This document shows positions 1 through 8,224 of a DNA stretch of 64,000 nucleotides, one piece after another. The translations under genes and the position numbers were made by a program. The notes under the pieces were generated by a model. That model was not told the DNA's origin, did not search any database, and saw only the letters and a program-made list of their open reading frames with translations. The stretch lies in the NCBI GenBank assembly GCA_023388535.1, contig JAEWFZ010000010.1:1-64000 (forward strand), read 5' to 3'. Source of the stretch: Bacillota bacterium (GTDB lineage Bacteria > Bacillota_I > Bacilli_A > Erysipelotrichales > Erysipelotrichaceae). Position 1 is the stretch's first letter; every line of letters starts with the position of its first letter.

Positions 1-32
1 TAAACTTAATCATAAAGGTTCTGTCTTATAGA

Positions 33-95
33 TTTCTAAAACTTCTTTATAGCTGACAAATTCAACTCAATTATTTTCTAAAACTTCTTTATAGC
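33..95. repeat. Pair of 21-bp direct repeats, 42 bp apart
   Basis: A 21-bp unit beginning TTTCTAAAACTTC occurs at 33-53 and again, identically, at 75-95. A third partial match (TTTCTAAAA) starts at 103. The repeats lie upstream of a hairpin terminator and of the LytTR regulator gene. LytTR regulators bind short direct repeats, so a regulatory role is possible, but the 42-bp period is larger than the usual spacing for that family. They could also be the tail of something left of the window. Function unknown. Confidence 0.5.
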
Positions 96-140
96 ACGGA
101 CATTTCTAAAAGAAAGTTAAATACACAATTAAACTAAACC

Positions 141-167
141 ATCACCAAGCGGTGATGGTTTTTTTAC
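141..167 (+). terminator. Rho-independent terminator
   Basis: ACCATCACC and GGTGATGGT form a 9-bp stem around a short loop and are followed by a run of seven T. It ends whatever is transcribed from left of the window and insulates the LytTR operon. Confidence 0.8.
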
Positions 168-206
168 CTGGTTGAGTTTTAAGAACATAGATTGTAAAAT
201 ACAACT

Positions 207-914
207 ATGTCTTTAAAAATTGTTCTAGTGGACGACGAAGTAGTCCAACATCAAGTGATGCAGTCGCTAATTACTAATCATCCTTTAGTTAGCGAGTTTT
301 TAACCTATACATCCGCTAATAAACTGCTCTTTGATTTAGAAGATTTAGTGGATATCGATGCGTTCTTTTTGGATGTGGAAATGCCTGAGATGAATGGGCT
401 AGCGTTGGCCAAAGCTTTGCGTCAGCGAGATATCGAGACACCGATTGTTTTTATGACCGCCTATGCTGAGTTTGCTCTAGAATCTTATGAAGTAAATGCC
501 TTTGATTATTTACTTAAACCGATTAAACAAGAGAAATTATTCAAGCTCGTTGATCGCATTGCATCCATTCAACCGACCTTAGAACCAACCATATTTTTTG
601 ATGTGGATGGTTTACAAAAGGTATATTTAAAAGATATTTATGCTCTAGAGGCTCAGGGACATCACACTAAAGTCATCTTCGCCACAGAGGATTACCTGGT
701 CAAGGAATCGATTTCGGCCATCAGAGAACGCTTAAACGATCACTTTGTGATGAGCCATCGTTCTTATGTCATCAATCTCAATCACGTGCGACAAGTACAA
801 TCCGAAGACGTCATTCTTGAAAATGATATCCGAATACCGCTATCGAGAAGGATGGTTAAATCTTTCTCAGAAGCCTTTGTTTCCTTTTACCAAAGAGGAG
901 ACTTTAGTTTATGA
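207..914 (+). CDS. LytTR-family response regulator (AgrA/LytR-like)
   Basis: Two-domain response regulator of 235 residues, the usual length for this family. Residues 1-115 are a receiver domain: acidic pocket near residues 9-11 (VDDE), likely phosphorylated Asp56 in FLDVEMPEMNG, Thr84 in FMTAYAEFA, and conserved Lys104 in LLKPIK. Residues 130-230 match a LytTR DNA-binding domain (LEAQGHHT and MSHRSYVINL motifs). Its stop overlaps the start of the next gene by ATGA, so it is translationally coupled to the histidine kinase. It probably controls this operon and the exporter genes behind it. The ribosome site before the ATG is weak. Relatives regulate peptide quorum sensing, bacteriocins or envelope stress; no signal peptide gene is seen here, so the stimulus is unknown. 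Confidence 0.9.
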   Translation: MSLKIVLVDDEVVQHQVMQSLITNHPLVSEFLTYTSANKLLFDLEDLVDIDAFFLDVEMPEMNGLALAKALRQRDIETPIVFMTAYAEFALESYEVNAFDYLLKPIKQEKLFKLVDRIASIQPTLEPTIFFDVDGLQKVYLKDIYALEAQGHHTKVIFATEDYLVKESISAIRERLNDHFVMSHRSYVINLNHVRQVQSEDVILENDIRIPLSRRMVKSFSEAFVSFYQRGDFSL

Positions 915-1597
915 TTTATCTGGTCTTAGGGATTTTGTTGATAATAATAATTTATTTAAGCTATCGCTTAAAGCAACAAGCAAGTTTAAAACATACACTA
1001 AGTAAGATGATGGATCAACATGTCGTTGAGGTGGAATCGATGTATAAAACCATGCGTTCGATTCGACACGATCATATTAATCAGATTCAGGTATTGAAAG
1101 TTTTGAACCAAGAAAACAAAACTGATGAAATACATGACTATCTCAATCAAATGGATCATGAACTCAATCAAGTCGAAACCATCGTGCGAACGGGCAACGC
1201 GACGGTGGATGCCATTATCAATTCCAAACTCAGTTTAGCGAAAGAACGTCAGATTCAGTTGAATGTGCGAGCGTTAGTGCCGAACCAACTGCGGATTCCA
1301 AATCTAGATTTAGGGATTCTTTTGAATAATTTATTAGCCAATGCCATCGAAGCCAGCAGCTTAGTTGATCAGGGCTTTATCCGCTTTTATATGGCCCCGA
1401 TTAAAGAAAATCTTTATATTTCCTGTACCAACTCGACGAAAGGAAAAGTAAAGTCCTTACTGACCACCAAATCGGGAAGCGAGCACGGTTTTGGAATTTT
1501 AAGAATTGATCAGGTAGTAGCTAGAAATCAGGGTTGGATTCGTAGGGAAATGGAAGAAGGCGTGTTTAATACCGAAGTTTATCTACCGTTGGTGTGA
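911..1597 (+). CDS. GHKL-type sensor histidine kinase without a sensor domain
   Basis: 228 residues. The N-terminus is one hydrophobic helix (about residues 2-18), and the rest is cytoplasmic kinase. The phospho-acceptor region is SIRHDHINQIQVL (about residues 49-61), typical of AgrC-like kinases. The ATPase part carries the N box (LLNNLLANAIEAS) and a G box (SGSEHGFGILRI). Typical AgrC/ComD kinases are over 400 residues with six or more membrane helices, so the sensing part is essentially absent. It partners with the overlapping LytTR regulator. The stimulus may arrive through another membrane protein, for example the ABC exporter encoded just downstream, but that is inference. Confidence 0.85.
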   Translation: MIYLVLGILLIIIIYLSYRLKQQASLKHTLSKMMDQHVVEVESMYKTMRSIRHDHINQIQVLKVLNQENKTDEIHDYLNQMDHELNQVETIVRTGNATVDAIINSKLSLAKERQIQLNVRALVPNQLRIPNLDLGILLNNLLANAIEASSLVDQGFIRFYMAPIKENLYISCTNSTKGKVKSLLTTKSGSEHGFGILRIDQVVARNQGWIRREMEEGVFNTEVYLPLV

Positions 1598-1603
1598 GTA
1601 TTA

Positions 1604-1631
1604 GGACCATTCATGAGAATTGGTCTTTTTT
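1604..1631 (+). terminator. Intercistronic hairpin with T-run
   Basis: GACCATTC pairs with GAATTGGTC (one bulged T) around an ATGA loop and is followed by six T. It lies between the kinase and the exporter genes, so it may attenuate read-through rather than separate the units completely. Confidence 0.6.
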
Positions 1632-1670
1632 ATGAATTAGTTTGTTATAACTAGAGTGGGGGTGGGCAGT

Positions 1671-3446
1671 ATGAAACTTCAACTACAATTAATGCGGTAC
1701 ATCAGAGAAAAACAACCAGGTACCTTACTGATGGGATTTATCTTATCCCTATTAAAAGTGATGCAGGCGGTTCTTGGTTTATATTTAACTAAACTAGTGA
1801 TAAGTCTGGTAATCCGCAAGGTAGCTTTGAGTTATATGATTCAAAGCTTGCTGATATACAGTGTCGTCTTACTCATTATTTCGATATCGATTCATTTTGT
1901 TAATCAAAAATATTGGTTAGATGGACAGCTCATTCGGATTAGGACCTTTCCTGAATTAACGAATACGTTGTTAAGCTTTGATTTTCAATTATTCGAAGAC
2001 GACAAAGTCCTTTCTTTACGCGAACAGGCCTTTATGTGCAGTAATAACGACGATGCGCTTTTTGGGGTCTATAACCGCCATTGGGCTACTTTCCTAACTA
2101 CCGTGTTTCAAGTATTTATTTATGGTGGTTTATTAATTTTGCTAGATCAAGTTATTATTTCCCTCTTGTTGGTGATGATATTTGTCCTAGCGATTTATCG
2201 AAAATACCAAAATAATTATATCTTGAAGACCAAGCCCGAGATTGATCGCGTCGGAGAACAGCTTAGTTTTATGGAAAGAATTTCTGGTCGTTTTTCCGTA
2301 GCCAAAGATATGAGACTATACGGCGTTAGTAATTGGTTCAACGATATACAAGACGAACTTTTAATGAAGCGTCAAAAAATTCATGGTAAACGTCTTAAGG
2401 TAATGATGGTGGGAAATCTAATTTCAGCCAGTTTTTCAATATTCTTAGGCGCTCTCGGTTATTATATTTTGATTAATCAAGTCATTAATCAAACCCTGAG
2501 TATTGATGAGTTTGTCTTCTTGTTTGCTGCGATTAGCCAATTGACGGGCTTAAGTTCTCAAATCGTTAACGATTTAGCTAATTTAAGAAAAGATGGAAAA
2601 GAATTTGAGATCTATAGACAATATTTAGATTATCCTCAAATCTTCAATCATCAAACCCGACTAGCTTTGCCGGAAGAAGATTTAGAAATAACTTTCGAAA
2701 ATGTCAGTTTCACTTATCCAAATGCCAAGTCAGCTGTTTTCGAAAATCTCAACTTAACCATTCATAAAAACGAAAAATGTGCCCTGGTTGGACTTAATGG
2801 GTCAGGGAAAACGACCTTGGTTAAATTATTGGTGGGATTGTATAAACCCGATTCTGGACGCATCTTAATCAACGGTATTGATAATCAAAAATACAATATT
2901 AAGGATTACTATACCTTGTTTTCAGCGGTATTTCAGGATACCCATATCTGGCCGTATCCAATTCGTGACTTGATTATCCAGGGATTACCTTTTGATGAAA
3001 CGCGCTATCGTCAAGTTTTAGAATTATCCGGTGTTGATCAAATCATTGAAAAAGCACCCAAGGGCGATCAAACGCTGATTGCTAGTGTTGTCGATGAAGA
3101 AGCAATTGCTTTATCGGGTGGACAAATGCAGAAGTTAAAACTCGCTCAAGCCTTATATAAAGATGGTCGGATGCTGATTTTAGATGAGCCTACAGCTGCA
3201 CTCGATCCTTTAGCTGAAAATGAAGTGTATCAAAACTACTTTACTTTAGCCAAAGACAAAACCTCTTTGTTTATAACCCATCGTTTAGCTTCGACTCAGT
3301 TTTGTGACCGAATTTTATATTTGGAAGATGGGCTGATCAAAGAAGATGGCACCCACCAAGAGTTAATGCAACTTAAAGGTAGTTACTATGAGATGTATGA
3401 CAAACAATCCTATTACTATCGACAAGAAGGAGGCTACCATGCTTAA
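1671..3446 (+). CDS. ABC exporter half-transporter (membrane + ATPase), subunit 1
   Basis: A membrane domain with several hydrophobic helices (about residues 15-310) is followed by an ABC ATPase. Walker A (GLNGSGKT) is near residue 373, the signature ALSGGQMQKLKLAQAL near 480, and Walker B is MLILDEPTAALDP. An in-frame GTG lies 15 bp upstream, but the ATG at 1671 is preferred because the G-rich ribosome site GGGGGTGGG sits directly before it. The gene overlaps the next one by 8 bp, and the two probably form a heterodimeric exporter. The two-component system just upstream suggests regulated export of a peptide or drug. Substrate cannot be read from the sequence. Confidence 0.85.
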   Translation: MKLQLQLMRYIREKQPGTLLMGFILSLLKVMQAVLGLYLTKLVISLVIRKVALSYMIQSLLIYSVVLLIISISIHFVNQKYWLDGQLIRIRTFPELTNTLLSFDFQLFEDDKVLSLREQAFMCSNNDDALFGVYNRHWATFLTTVFQVFIYGGLLILLDQVIISLLLVMIFVLAIYRKYQNNYILKTKPEIDRVGEQLSFMERISGRFSVAKDMRLYGVSNWFNDIQDELLMKRQKIHGKRLKVMMVGNLISASFSIFLGALGYYILINQVINQTLSIDEFVFLFAAISQLTGLSSQIVNDLANLRKDGKEFEIYRQYLDYPQIFNHQTRLALPEEDLEITFENVSFTYPNAKSAVFENLNLTIHKNEKCALVGLNGSGKTTLVKLLVGLYKPDSGRILINGIDNQKYNIKDYYTLFSAVFQDTHIWPYPIRDLIIQGLPFDETRYRQVLELSGVDQIIEKAPKGDQTLIASVVDEEAIALSGGQMQKLKLAQALYKDGRMLILDEPTAALDPLAENEVYQNYFTLAKDKTSLFITHRLASTQFCDRILYLEDGLIKEDGTHQELMQLKGSYYEMYDKQSYYYRQEGGYHA

Positions 3447-5283
3447 AAATATTATTCGAGTATATAAAGATATTTATTCCATTGATAAACGACATTTTTG
3501 GATTCAAATCAGTTTAGGACTTTTCAATGCCGTGGTTCCTTTTGTCGCTTTGTATTTTTCTCAACAAATTATCAATCAGCTGATGGTGAACCCTTCTTGG
3601 GATGCGGTATTACCGTTGGTGATTCAGGCTTTGGTGGTTTCAGGAATTGTCTTGTTCTTACGTTCGCTGTTTGAAAATTTATTATCAAGTAGTCATCAAA
3701 GTTTCTATTTTCGTCACCAGTTTCGTAAGAACGATAAGTTAATCTCGATGAAGTACGAGCATATAGAAGATGGCAAGGTGGAACAACTCAAATCAAATTT
3801 AAGAATCATGGCTTTTAGTTCTTTAAGTATGTTAGAAGCTCATGCTCAAAAAATATCAGAAAAAATCACCCATATTATTTCCATTATTCTAGCCTTGATT
3901 TTGTTAGTTCCGGTTTTCGTTGCTCGAAGTAATACTTTTTTAGATAGTATTTGGGTGGTTGTTGGCTTAATTGTTATCTTTGTTTTGCTTGAAGCGACCT
4001 TAATCTTCTCAACTCTAAAATCCGTGGATAAGACAAAGGAAGCTTATGCGATAAGTTTTGAACGAAATAATTTATTTAATTATCTCTTTCCAATATTATT
4101 TCAACAAGAAGCTGGAAAAGAAATTCGCATTTACAACCATGAAGAAAAAGCCCTACATATCATCAGCGATGGTTTTGTTGGTGATATCATCATGAGACTG
4201 TATAAACTCCTTTTTAGAATCAATATGTATTTAGAAACGCATTCGGCGATTATCCACACGATATTTAGTACTTTAGTTTATCTTGTTATCGGTATCAAAG
4301 CTTTGGAAGGTAATCTTGGTGTCGGCTATATCGTTTCTTCAATTGGGGCGGTTAATCTTTTGACTAGCAGCACTCCGGAACTTTTAAGTCAAATTACCAC
4401 CGCTTTAATGGATCCTTATCCTTTGGAATTGTATTATCAGTTCATGGATTTACCAGAAGAGAAATCAGTCGGTACGATTCCAATTGAGAAACGACTCGAT
4501 AACGATTATCAGCTTTCGGTCAAGGATTTAAGCTTTGCTTATCCTGGTAGTGAAAACTTAGTATTAAAAAATGTAAATTTAGATTTAGAAGTTGGCAAGT
4601 CCTATTCGATTGTTGGTGAAAACGGATCAGGTAAAACGACCTTTATCAAACTTTTGACTCGACTCTATAGTCCTCAAAGCGGGTCAATTCAACTTAATGG
4701 TATAGATGCTTTAAAGTATAATCCTAAGGAATATGCTGAATTGTTTAATATCGTCTTTCAAGACTTTTCTCTCTTTGGCTTTGAGCTTGGAGAAACGATT
4801 GCTACTTCTAAGGCCATGGATGAAAGTAAAATAATGGAAGTCATTGAAGAAGTTGGCTTTAAAGAACGCTTTGATACTCTCGATAAAGGCCTAAAGACAA
4901 TTCTTAGTAAAGAATTCGATCCTTCGGGCATTCAGTTATCCGGTGGGGAAGAGCAGAAAGTCGCGCTAGCACGCGCGCTTTATAAGAATGGTCCAATTTT
5001 CATTCTTGATGAACCAACCGCAGCACTTGATCCGATTTCTGAATTTGAGATTTATAAGAACTTTCAATCGATGATTCAAGGAAGAACTTCCATATTTATT
5101 TCCCACAGATTATCATCGTGTCGCTTTGCGGATGAGATATTGGTATTTGATCAGGGACAAATTGTTCAAAGGGGTAGTCATGATCAACTGGTGGCTATAC
5201 CTGGTAAATATCAAGACTTATGGAATGCCCAAGCCCAGTTCTACCAAGAACAAAAATTGGATACTTCGATTCTATTACAATAA
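3439..5283 (+). CDS. ABC exporter half-transporter (membrane + ATPase), subunit 2
   Basis: 614 residues: an N-terminal membrane domain, then an ABC ATPase with Walker A (GENGSGKT) near residue 392, signature QLSGGEEQKVALARAL near 499, and Walker B FILDEPTAALDP. An earlier ATG at 3388 lies inside the upstream gene. The start at 3439 is chosen because AAGGAGG lies 5 bp before it, at 3427-3433. Both partners keep the catalytic Glu after Walker B, so neither ATPase site looks degenerate from that residue. The gene ends the LytTR-kinase-exporter cluster and is followed by a strong terminator. Confidence 0.85.
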   Translation: MLKNIIRVYKDIYSIDKRHFWIQISLGLFNAVVPFVALYFSQQIINQLMVNPSWDAVLPLVIQALVVSGIVLFLRSLFENLLSSSHQSFYFRHQFRKNDKLISMKYEHIEDGKVEQLKSNLRIMAFSSLSMLEAHAQKISEKITHIISIILALILLVPVFVARSNTFLDSIWVVVGLIVIFVLLEATLIFSTLKSVDKTKEAYAISFERNNLFNYLFPILFQQEAGKEIRIYNHEEKALHIISDGFVGDIIMRLYKLLFRINMYLETHSAIIHTIFSTLVYLVIGIKALEGNLGVGYIVSSIGAVNLLTSSTPELLSQITTALMDPYPLELYYQFMDLPEEKSVGTIPIEKRLDNDYQLSVKDLSFAYPGSENLVLKNVNLDLEVGKSYSIVGENGSGKTTFIKLLTRLYSPQSGSIQLNGIDALKYNPKEYAELFNIVFQDFSLFGFELGETIATSKAMDESKIMEVIEEVGFKERFDTLDKGLKTILSKEFDPSGIQLSGGEEQKVALARALYKNGPIFILDEPTAALDPISEFEIYKNFQSMIQGRTSIFISHRLSSCRFADEILVFDQGQIVQRGSHDQLVAIPGKYQDLWNAQAQFYQEQKLDTSILLQ

Positions 5284-5323
5284 TATTAAAACTTCGCTCC
5301 TAAAAAAGAGCTAAGTTTAGACA

Positions 5324-5377
5324 AATGGTAGCCCATGAATAGCCTATTTTGGCTTAAATAAGGGACTACCATTTTTT
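5324..5377 (+). terminator. Rho-independent terminator with branched stem
   Basis: AATGGTAGCCC pairs with GGGACTACCATT (one bulge), enclosing a second small stem (AGCC/GGCT), and is followed by a run of six T. It separates the exporter operon from the metal uptake operon. Confidence 0.75.
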
Positions 5378-5417
5378 GTGGTTGTTTTATTTTTTTATGT
5401 GATTTAGATAATATTTC

Positions 5418-5470
5418 TTGCAAAGAAAAACTTTTTGTCTTACAATCTGGATAATTCAGGTATACCTGAA
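5418..5470 (+). promoter_or_regulatory. tro promoter and DtxR/MntR-type operator
   Basis: A -35 TTGCAA (5418-5423), a 17-bp spacer and a -10 TACAAT (5441-5446) form a good vegetative promoter. Eight bases downstream, at 5455-5470, lies the perfect 16-bp palindrome TTCAGGTATACCTGAA. Its AGGT...ACCT half sites resemble operators of the DtxR/MntR/TroR family. It covers the expected transcription start, so a bound repressor would block initiation. The likely binder is the DtxR-family protein encoded last in this operon (9374-10021), giving metal-dependent autoregulation. The promoter and palindrome are seen; the binder is inferred. Confidence 0.75.
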
Positions 5471-5488
5471 AATAAATAGAAAGGTTGT

Positions 5489-6403
5489 ATGAAAATGAAG
5501 AAAACATACATTTTATTACTTAGTTTATTATTACTATTCACAGGCTGCACCAAGGAAAAGCAACCAGCTGAAGATAAAAAATTAGAAGTCGTTGCTTCCA
5601 CTACCATGCTTGCAGACTTAGTTTCTCAGATCGGTAAAGATCATGTCGATGTGACCATGCTTTTTGGTCCTAGTATCGATCCACATTTAGTTTTACCTAC
5701 AGGTGGGGATACCAAGGTTATTCAAAAAGCGGATTTAGTTATATTTTCCGGTCTACATTTAGAAGCTCAGTTTGGACAAGTATTATCTGCCTATAAAGAC
5801 AAAACTGTGCTCGTAGGAGAAAAAATCGATCAAAGCAAATTGCTCTATGTCGAGGAAGATAGTGGCAAAGAGGTAGATCCACATTTTTGGTTCAGTATTT
5901 CACTTTGGAAAGAAGCCGCCAAAGTTGTCGGAGAAGCGTTAAAACAACATGACGCGAAACATGCTTCCGACTATGAAAAAAATACAAATGCTTATATTGC
6001 ACAATTAGATGAATTAGACCAATGGGTAAAAAACAGAGTCTCAGAATTAACCGCAGAAAAGAAAATCCTAGTTACGGCCCATGACGCTTTCAATTATTTC
6101 GCGAATAGCTATGGCTTTGAAGTGGCTTCTATTGCCGGAATTTCTACGGAAAGTGAAGTTACCACTGAAGATGTTAACAAAGTCGCCAGCGTGATTGTTG
6201 AGAAAAAAGTTAAATCAATATTTATTGAAAGTTCCGTACCACAAACCACCGTTGATGCGGTGATTGCCGAAGTAGTCCGTCGTGGTAGCCAAGTAGCGAT
6301 TGGAAAAGAACTCTTCTCGGACGCTTTAGGGACTGATGAATACGCCCAATACATTGAAGCGATTAAATACAATGTAAATAGTATCGTTGATGGCTTGAAG
6401 TAA
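5489..6403 (+). CDS. troA: Metal-binding lipoprotein of a TroA-type ABC importer
   Basis: Cluster A-I substrate-binding lipoprotein of 304 residues. The signal peptide ends in lipobox LFTGC with the lipidated Cys at residue 20. Metal ligands fall at His66 (DPHLVLP), His132 (DPHFWF), His198 (VTAHDAF) and Asp278 (LFSDALG). This His-His-His-Asp set and spacing match TroA-like manganese/zinc/iron binders. The His-rich loop of ZnuA proteins is absent. It would capture the ion outside the membrane and deliver it to the permeases encoded downstream. A second ATG two codons later (5495) is an alternative start. The exact metal is not decided by sequence alone. Confidence 0.9.
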   Translation: MKMKKTYILLLSLLLLFTGCTKEKQPAEDKKLEVVASTTMLADLVSQIGKDHVDVTMLFGPSIDPHLVLPTGGDTKVIQKADLVIFSGLHLEAQFGQVLSAYKDKTVLVGEKIDQSKLLYVEEDSGKEVDPHFWFSISLWKEAAKVVGEALKQHDAKHASDYEKNTNAYIAQLDELDQWVKNRVSELTAEKKILVTAHDAFNYFANSYGFEVASIAGISTESEVTTEDVNKVASVIVEKKVKSIFIESSVPQTTVDAVIAEVVRRGSQVAIGKELFSDALGTDEYAQYIEAIKYNVNSIVDGLK

Positions 6404-6416
6404 ATTCGGTGATGTT

Positions 6417-7157
6417 ATGGAAACTATTATTAGAATTGAAGATTTAACCGTTTCCTATGATTTTAAACCTGTCTTGTGGGATATCGATTTGGCTATCCCA
6501 CAAGGGGTTTTGATGGCAATTGTTGGTCCCAATGGAGCGGGAAAATCAACCTTGATTAAAGCCATCTTAGGCTTACTGAAACCAGTAACCGGAACCATTG
6601 AATTTAGCGGTAAACCGTATAAAGAGATTCGTAAACAAGTGGCTTATGTACCACAACGCGAAAGCGTCGATTGGAACTTTCCGACCAGTGTTTATGATGT
6701 CGTTCTGATGGGTCGCTATGGACATGTCGGTTGGTTTAAACGAATCGGCTCTAAAGACAAAAAAATAGCGCTTGAAGCTCTTGAAAAGGTCGGTATCAGT
6801 CATTTGAAAAATCGCCAAATTTCACAGCTATCGGGCGGTCAACAACAACGCGTATTTTTAGCCAGAGCTTTGGCTCAAGAAGCTGAAATATATATCATGG
6901 ACGAACCCTTCCAAGGCGTCGATGCCAAGACCGAAAAGGCGATTGTAGAACTATTTAAGATTTTAAAGAAAGAAAATAAAACCGTAATTGTCGTCCATCA
7001 CGATTTAGATACCATAGCCGAATACTTCGATACTCTTTTACTATTGAATATGAAAGTTATTGCGATGGGACCTGTAGAAGAAGTATTAAGCGAAGAAACG
7101 CTTAAGAGAACCTATCATAGTAATCCCTTTAGGATAACTGAAAGGGATGTTAGCTAA
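6417..7157 (+). CDS. troB: Metal ABC importer ATPase
   Basis: 246-residue ABC ATPase. Walker A GPNGAGKST spans about residues 37-45, the signature LSGGQQQRVFLARAL begins near 138, and Walker B is YIMDEPFQGVD followed by a switch His in VVHHD. The DEPFQGVD form is characteristic of manganese/zinc importers. It starts 13 bp after the binding protein and ends 2 bp before the first permease gene. It powers import by the troC/troD permease pair. Confidence 0.92.
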   Translation: METIIRIEDLTVSYDFKPVLWDIDLAIPQGVLMAIVGPNGAGKSTLIKAILGLLKPVTGTIEFSGKPYKEIRKQVAYVPQRESVDWNFPTSVYDVVLMGRYGHVGWFKRIGSKDKKIALEALEKVGISHLKNRQISQLSGGQQQRVFLARALAQEAEIYIMDEPFQGVDAKTEKAIVELFKILKKENKTVIVVHHDLDTIAEYFDTLLLLNMKVIAMGPVEEVLSEETLKRTYHSNPFRITERDVS

Positions 7158-7159
7158 AT

Positions 7160-8224
7160 ATGATTGACTTAATCACAAATCTTCTTAGTAATGGTGTGGT
7201 TCGTGTCGTGTTATTTGGTACGCTAACTTTGGGATTGGTAAGTGGTACTCTTGGTGTATTTACCATATTACGTAAACAAGCTTTAATTGGTGATGCGCTG
7301 TCTCATTCAACTTTACCAGGGGTGGTCTTGATGTTTGTCTTTACCACTTCGAAAAACGTCAGCGTACTGATTATCGGTGCTGCCGTATCCGCTGGGGTGG
7401 CGATGCTTTTGATGCGCTGGATAAAAAGCCATTCCATTTTAGAAAATGATGCGATCTTAGCTTTGACGTTATCGTCCTTTTTTGGTTTTGGACGGTTTCT
7501 GATTAGTTTGGTCTCGCGCTATCCGGATTATTCTAAAGTTAAATTGGACGACTTTATCTTTGGTAGTGCCGCAACCATTATTGAACGCGACGTTTATACC
7601 TTGGTTGTGGTCTGTTTGCTGGTCTTGGCTTTGATTCTATTGAGCTGGCGTCATCTTAAGCTGGCGACGTTTAATTCGGATTTTTATGAAAGCTTAGGCT
7701 TTTCAAGTACAATCATCGAATTTCTAATGGCATTTATGACGATATTGGTGATCGTTGTTGGTATTCGAACGGTAGGGGTTATTTTAATGAGTGCCTTACT
7801 AATTGTTCCCGGATTAGCAGCCCGGCAGTGGAGTGATCGTTTAGTGATTTTTGTCCTATTAGCGGCCATCTTTGGTTCTTTATCGGCTCTAATAGGTACG
7901 ATTTATAGCGTTACCTTTCCCGGAGGTTTGCCTACAGGACCGGTTATAGTAATCGTTGGTACTATGTTTGCTTTAGTTTCAATATTAATTTCGCCAAAGC
8001 ATGGCTTGATAGCTAAAGAGTTACAACATCTGACCCATCGTAAAAATCTTGAAAAAAACCATCTGCTTATTAACTTTAGCATCGGTAATCAACTCTCGCA
8101 GTCTTCATACCAAAAACTAATTGCGGATAATCTCATTGCTCTAGCAGAAGGCGGAGAACATAAACTCACCCAAAAAGGAAAAGCGCAAATAAAGAAAATA
8201 TTAAAGGAGGAATACTATGGATAG
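7160..8224 (+). CDS. troC: Metal ABC importer permease with C-terminal winged-helix-like tail
   Basis: 354-residue permease of the ABC-3 (zinc/manganese) family with about eight hydrophobic helices in residues 1-285, including the conserved GDALSHSTLPG segment. From about residue 290 a soluble tail follows, ending in NLIALAEGGEHKLTQKGKAQ, which looks like the wing of a DtxR-type winged helix. Plain permeases of this family are about 280 residues, so the tail is an addition. It overlaps the second permease gene by 8 bp with a strong ribosome site (AAAGGAGG). Pairing with the second permease is expected from the family. Confidence 0.88.
   Translation: MIDLITNLLSNGVVRVVLFGTLTLGLVSGTLGVFTILRKQALIGDALSHSTLPGVVLMFVFTTSKNVSVLIIGAAVSAGVAMLLMRWIKSHSILENDAILALTLSSFFGFGRFLISLVSRYPDYSKVKLDDFIFGSAATIIERDVYTLVVVCLLVLALILLSWRHLKLATFNSDFYESLGFSSTIIEFLMAFMTILVIVVGIRTVGVILMSALLIVPGLAARQWSDRLVIFVLLAAIFGSLSALIGTIYSVTFPGGLPTGPVIVIVGTMFALVSILISPKHGLIAKELQHLTHRKNLEKNHLLINFSIGNQLSQSSYQKLIADNLIALAEGGEHKLTQKGKAQIKKILKEEYYG

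Noticed and set aside
33..111. CRISPR array remnant or tracrRNA
   Set aside because: The repeat is only 21 bp with a 42-bp period, the third unit breaks the period, and no cas gene is in the window.
5489..6403. ZnuA-type zinc-only binding protein
   Set aside because: The His-rich loop is absent and the ligand set is His-His-His-Asp as in TroA.
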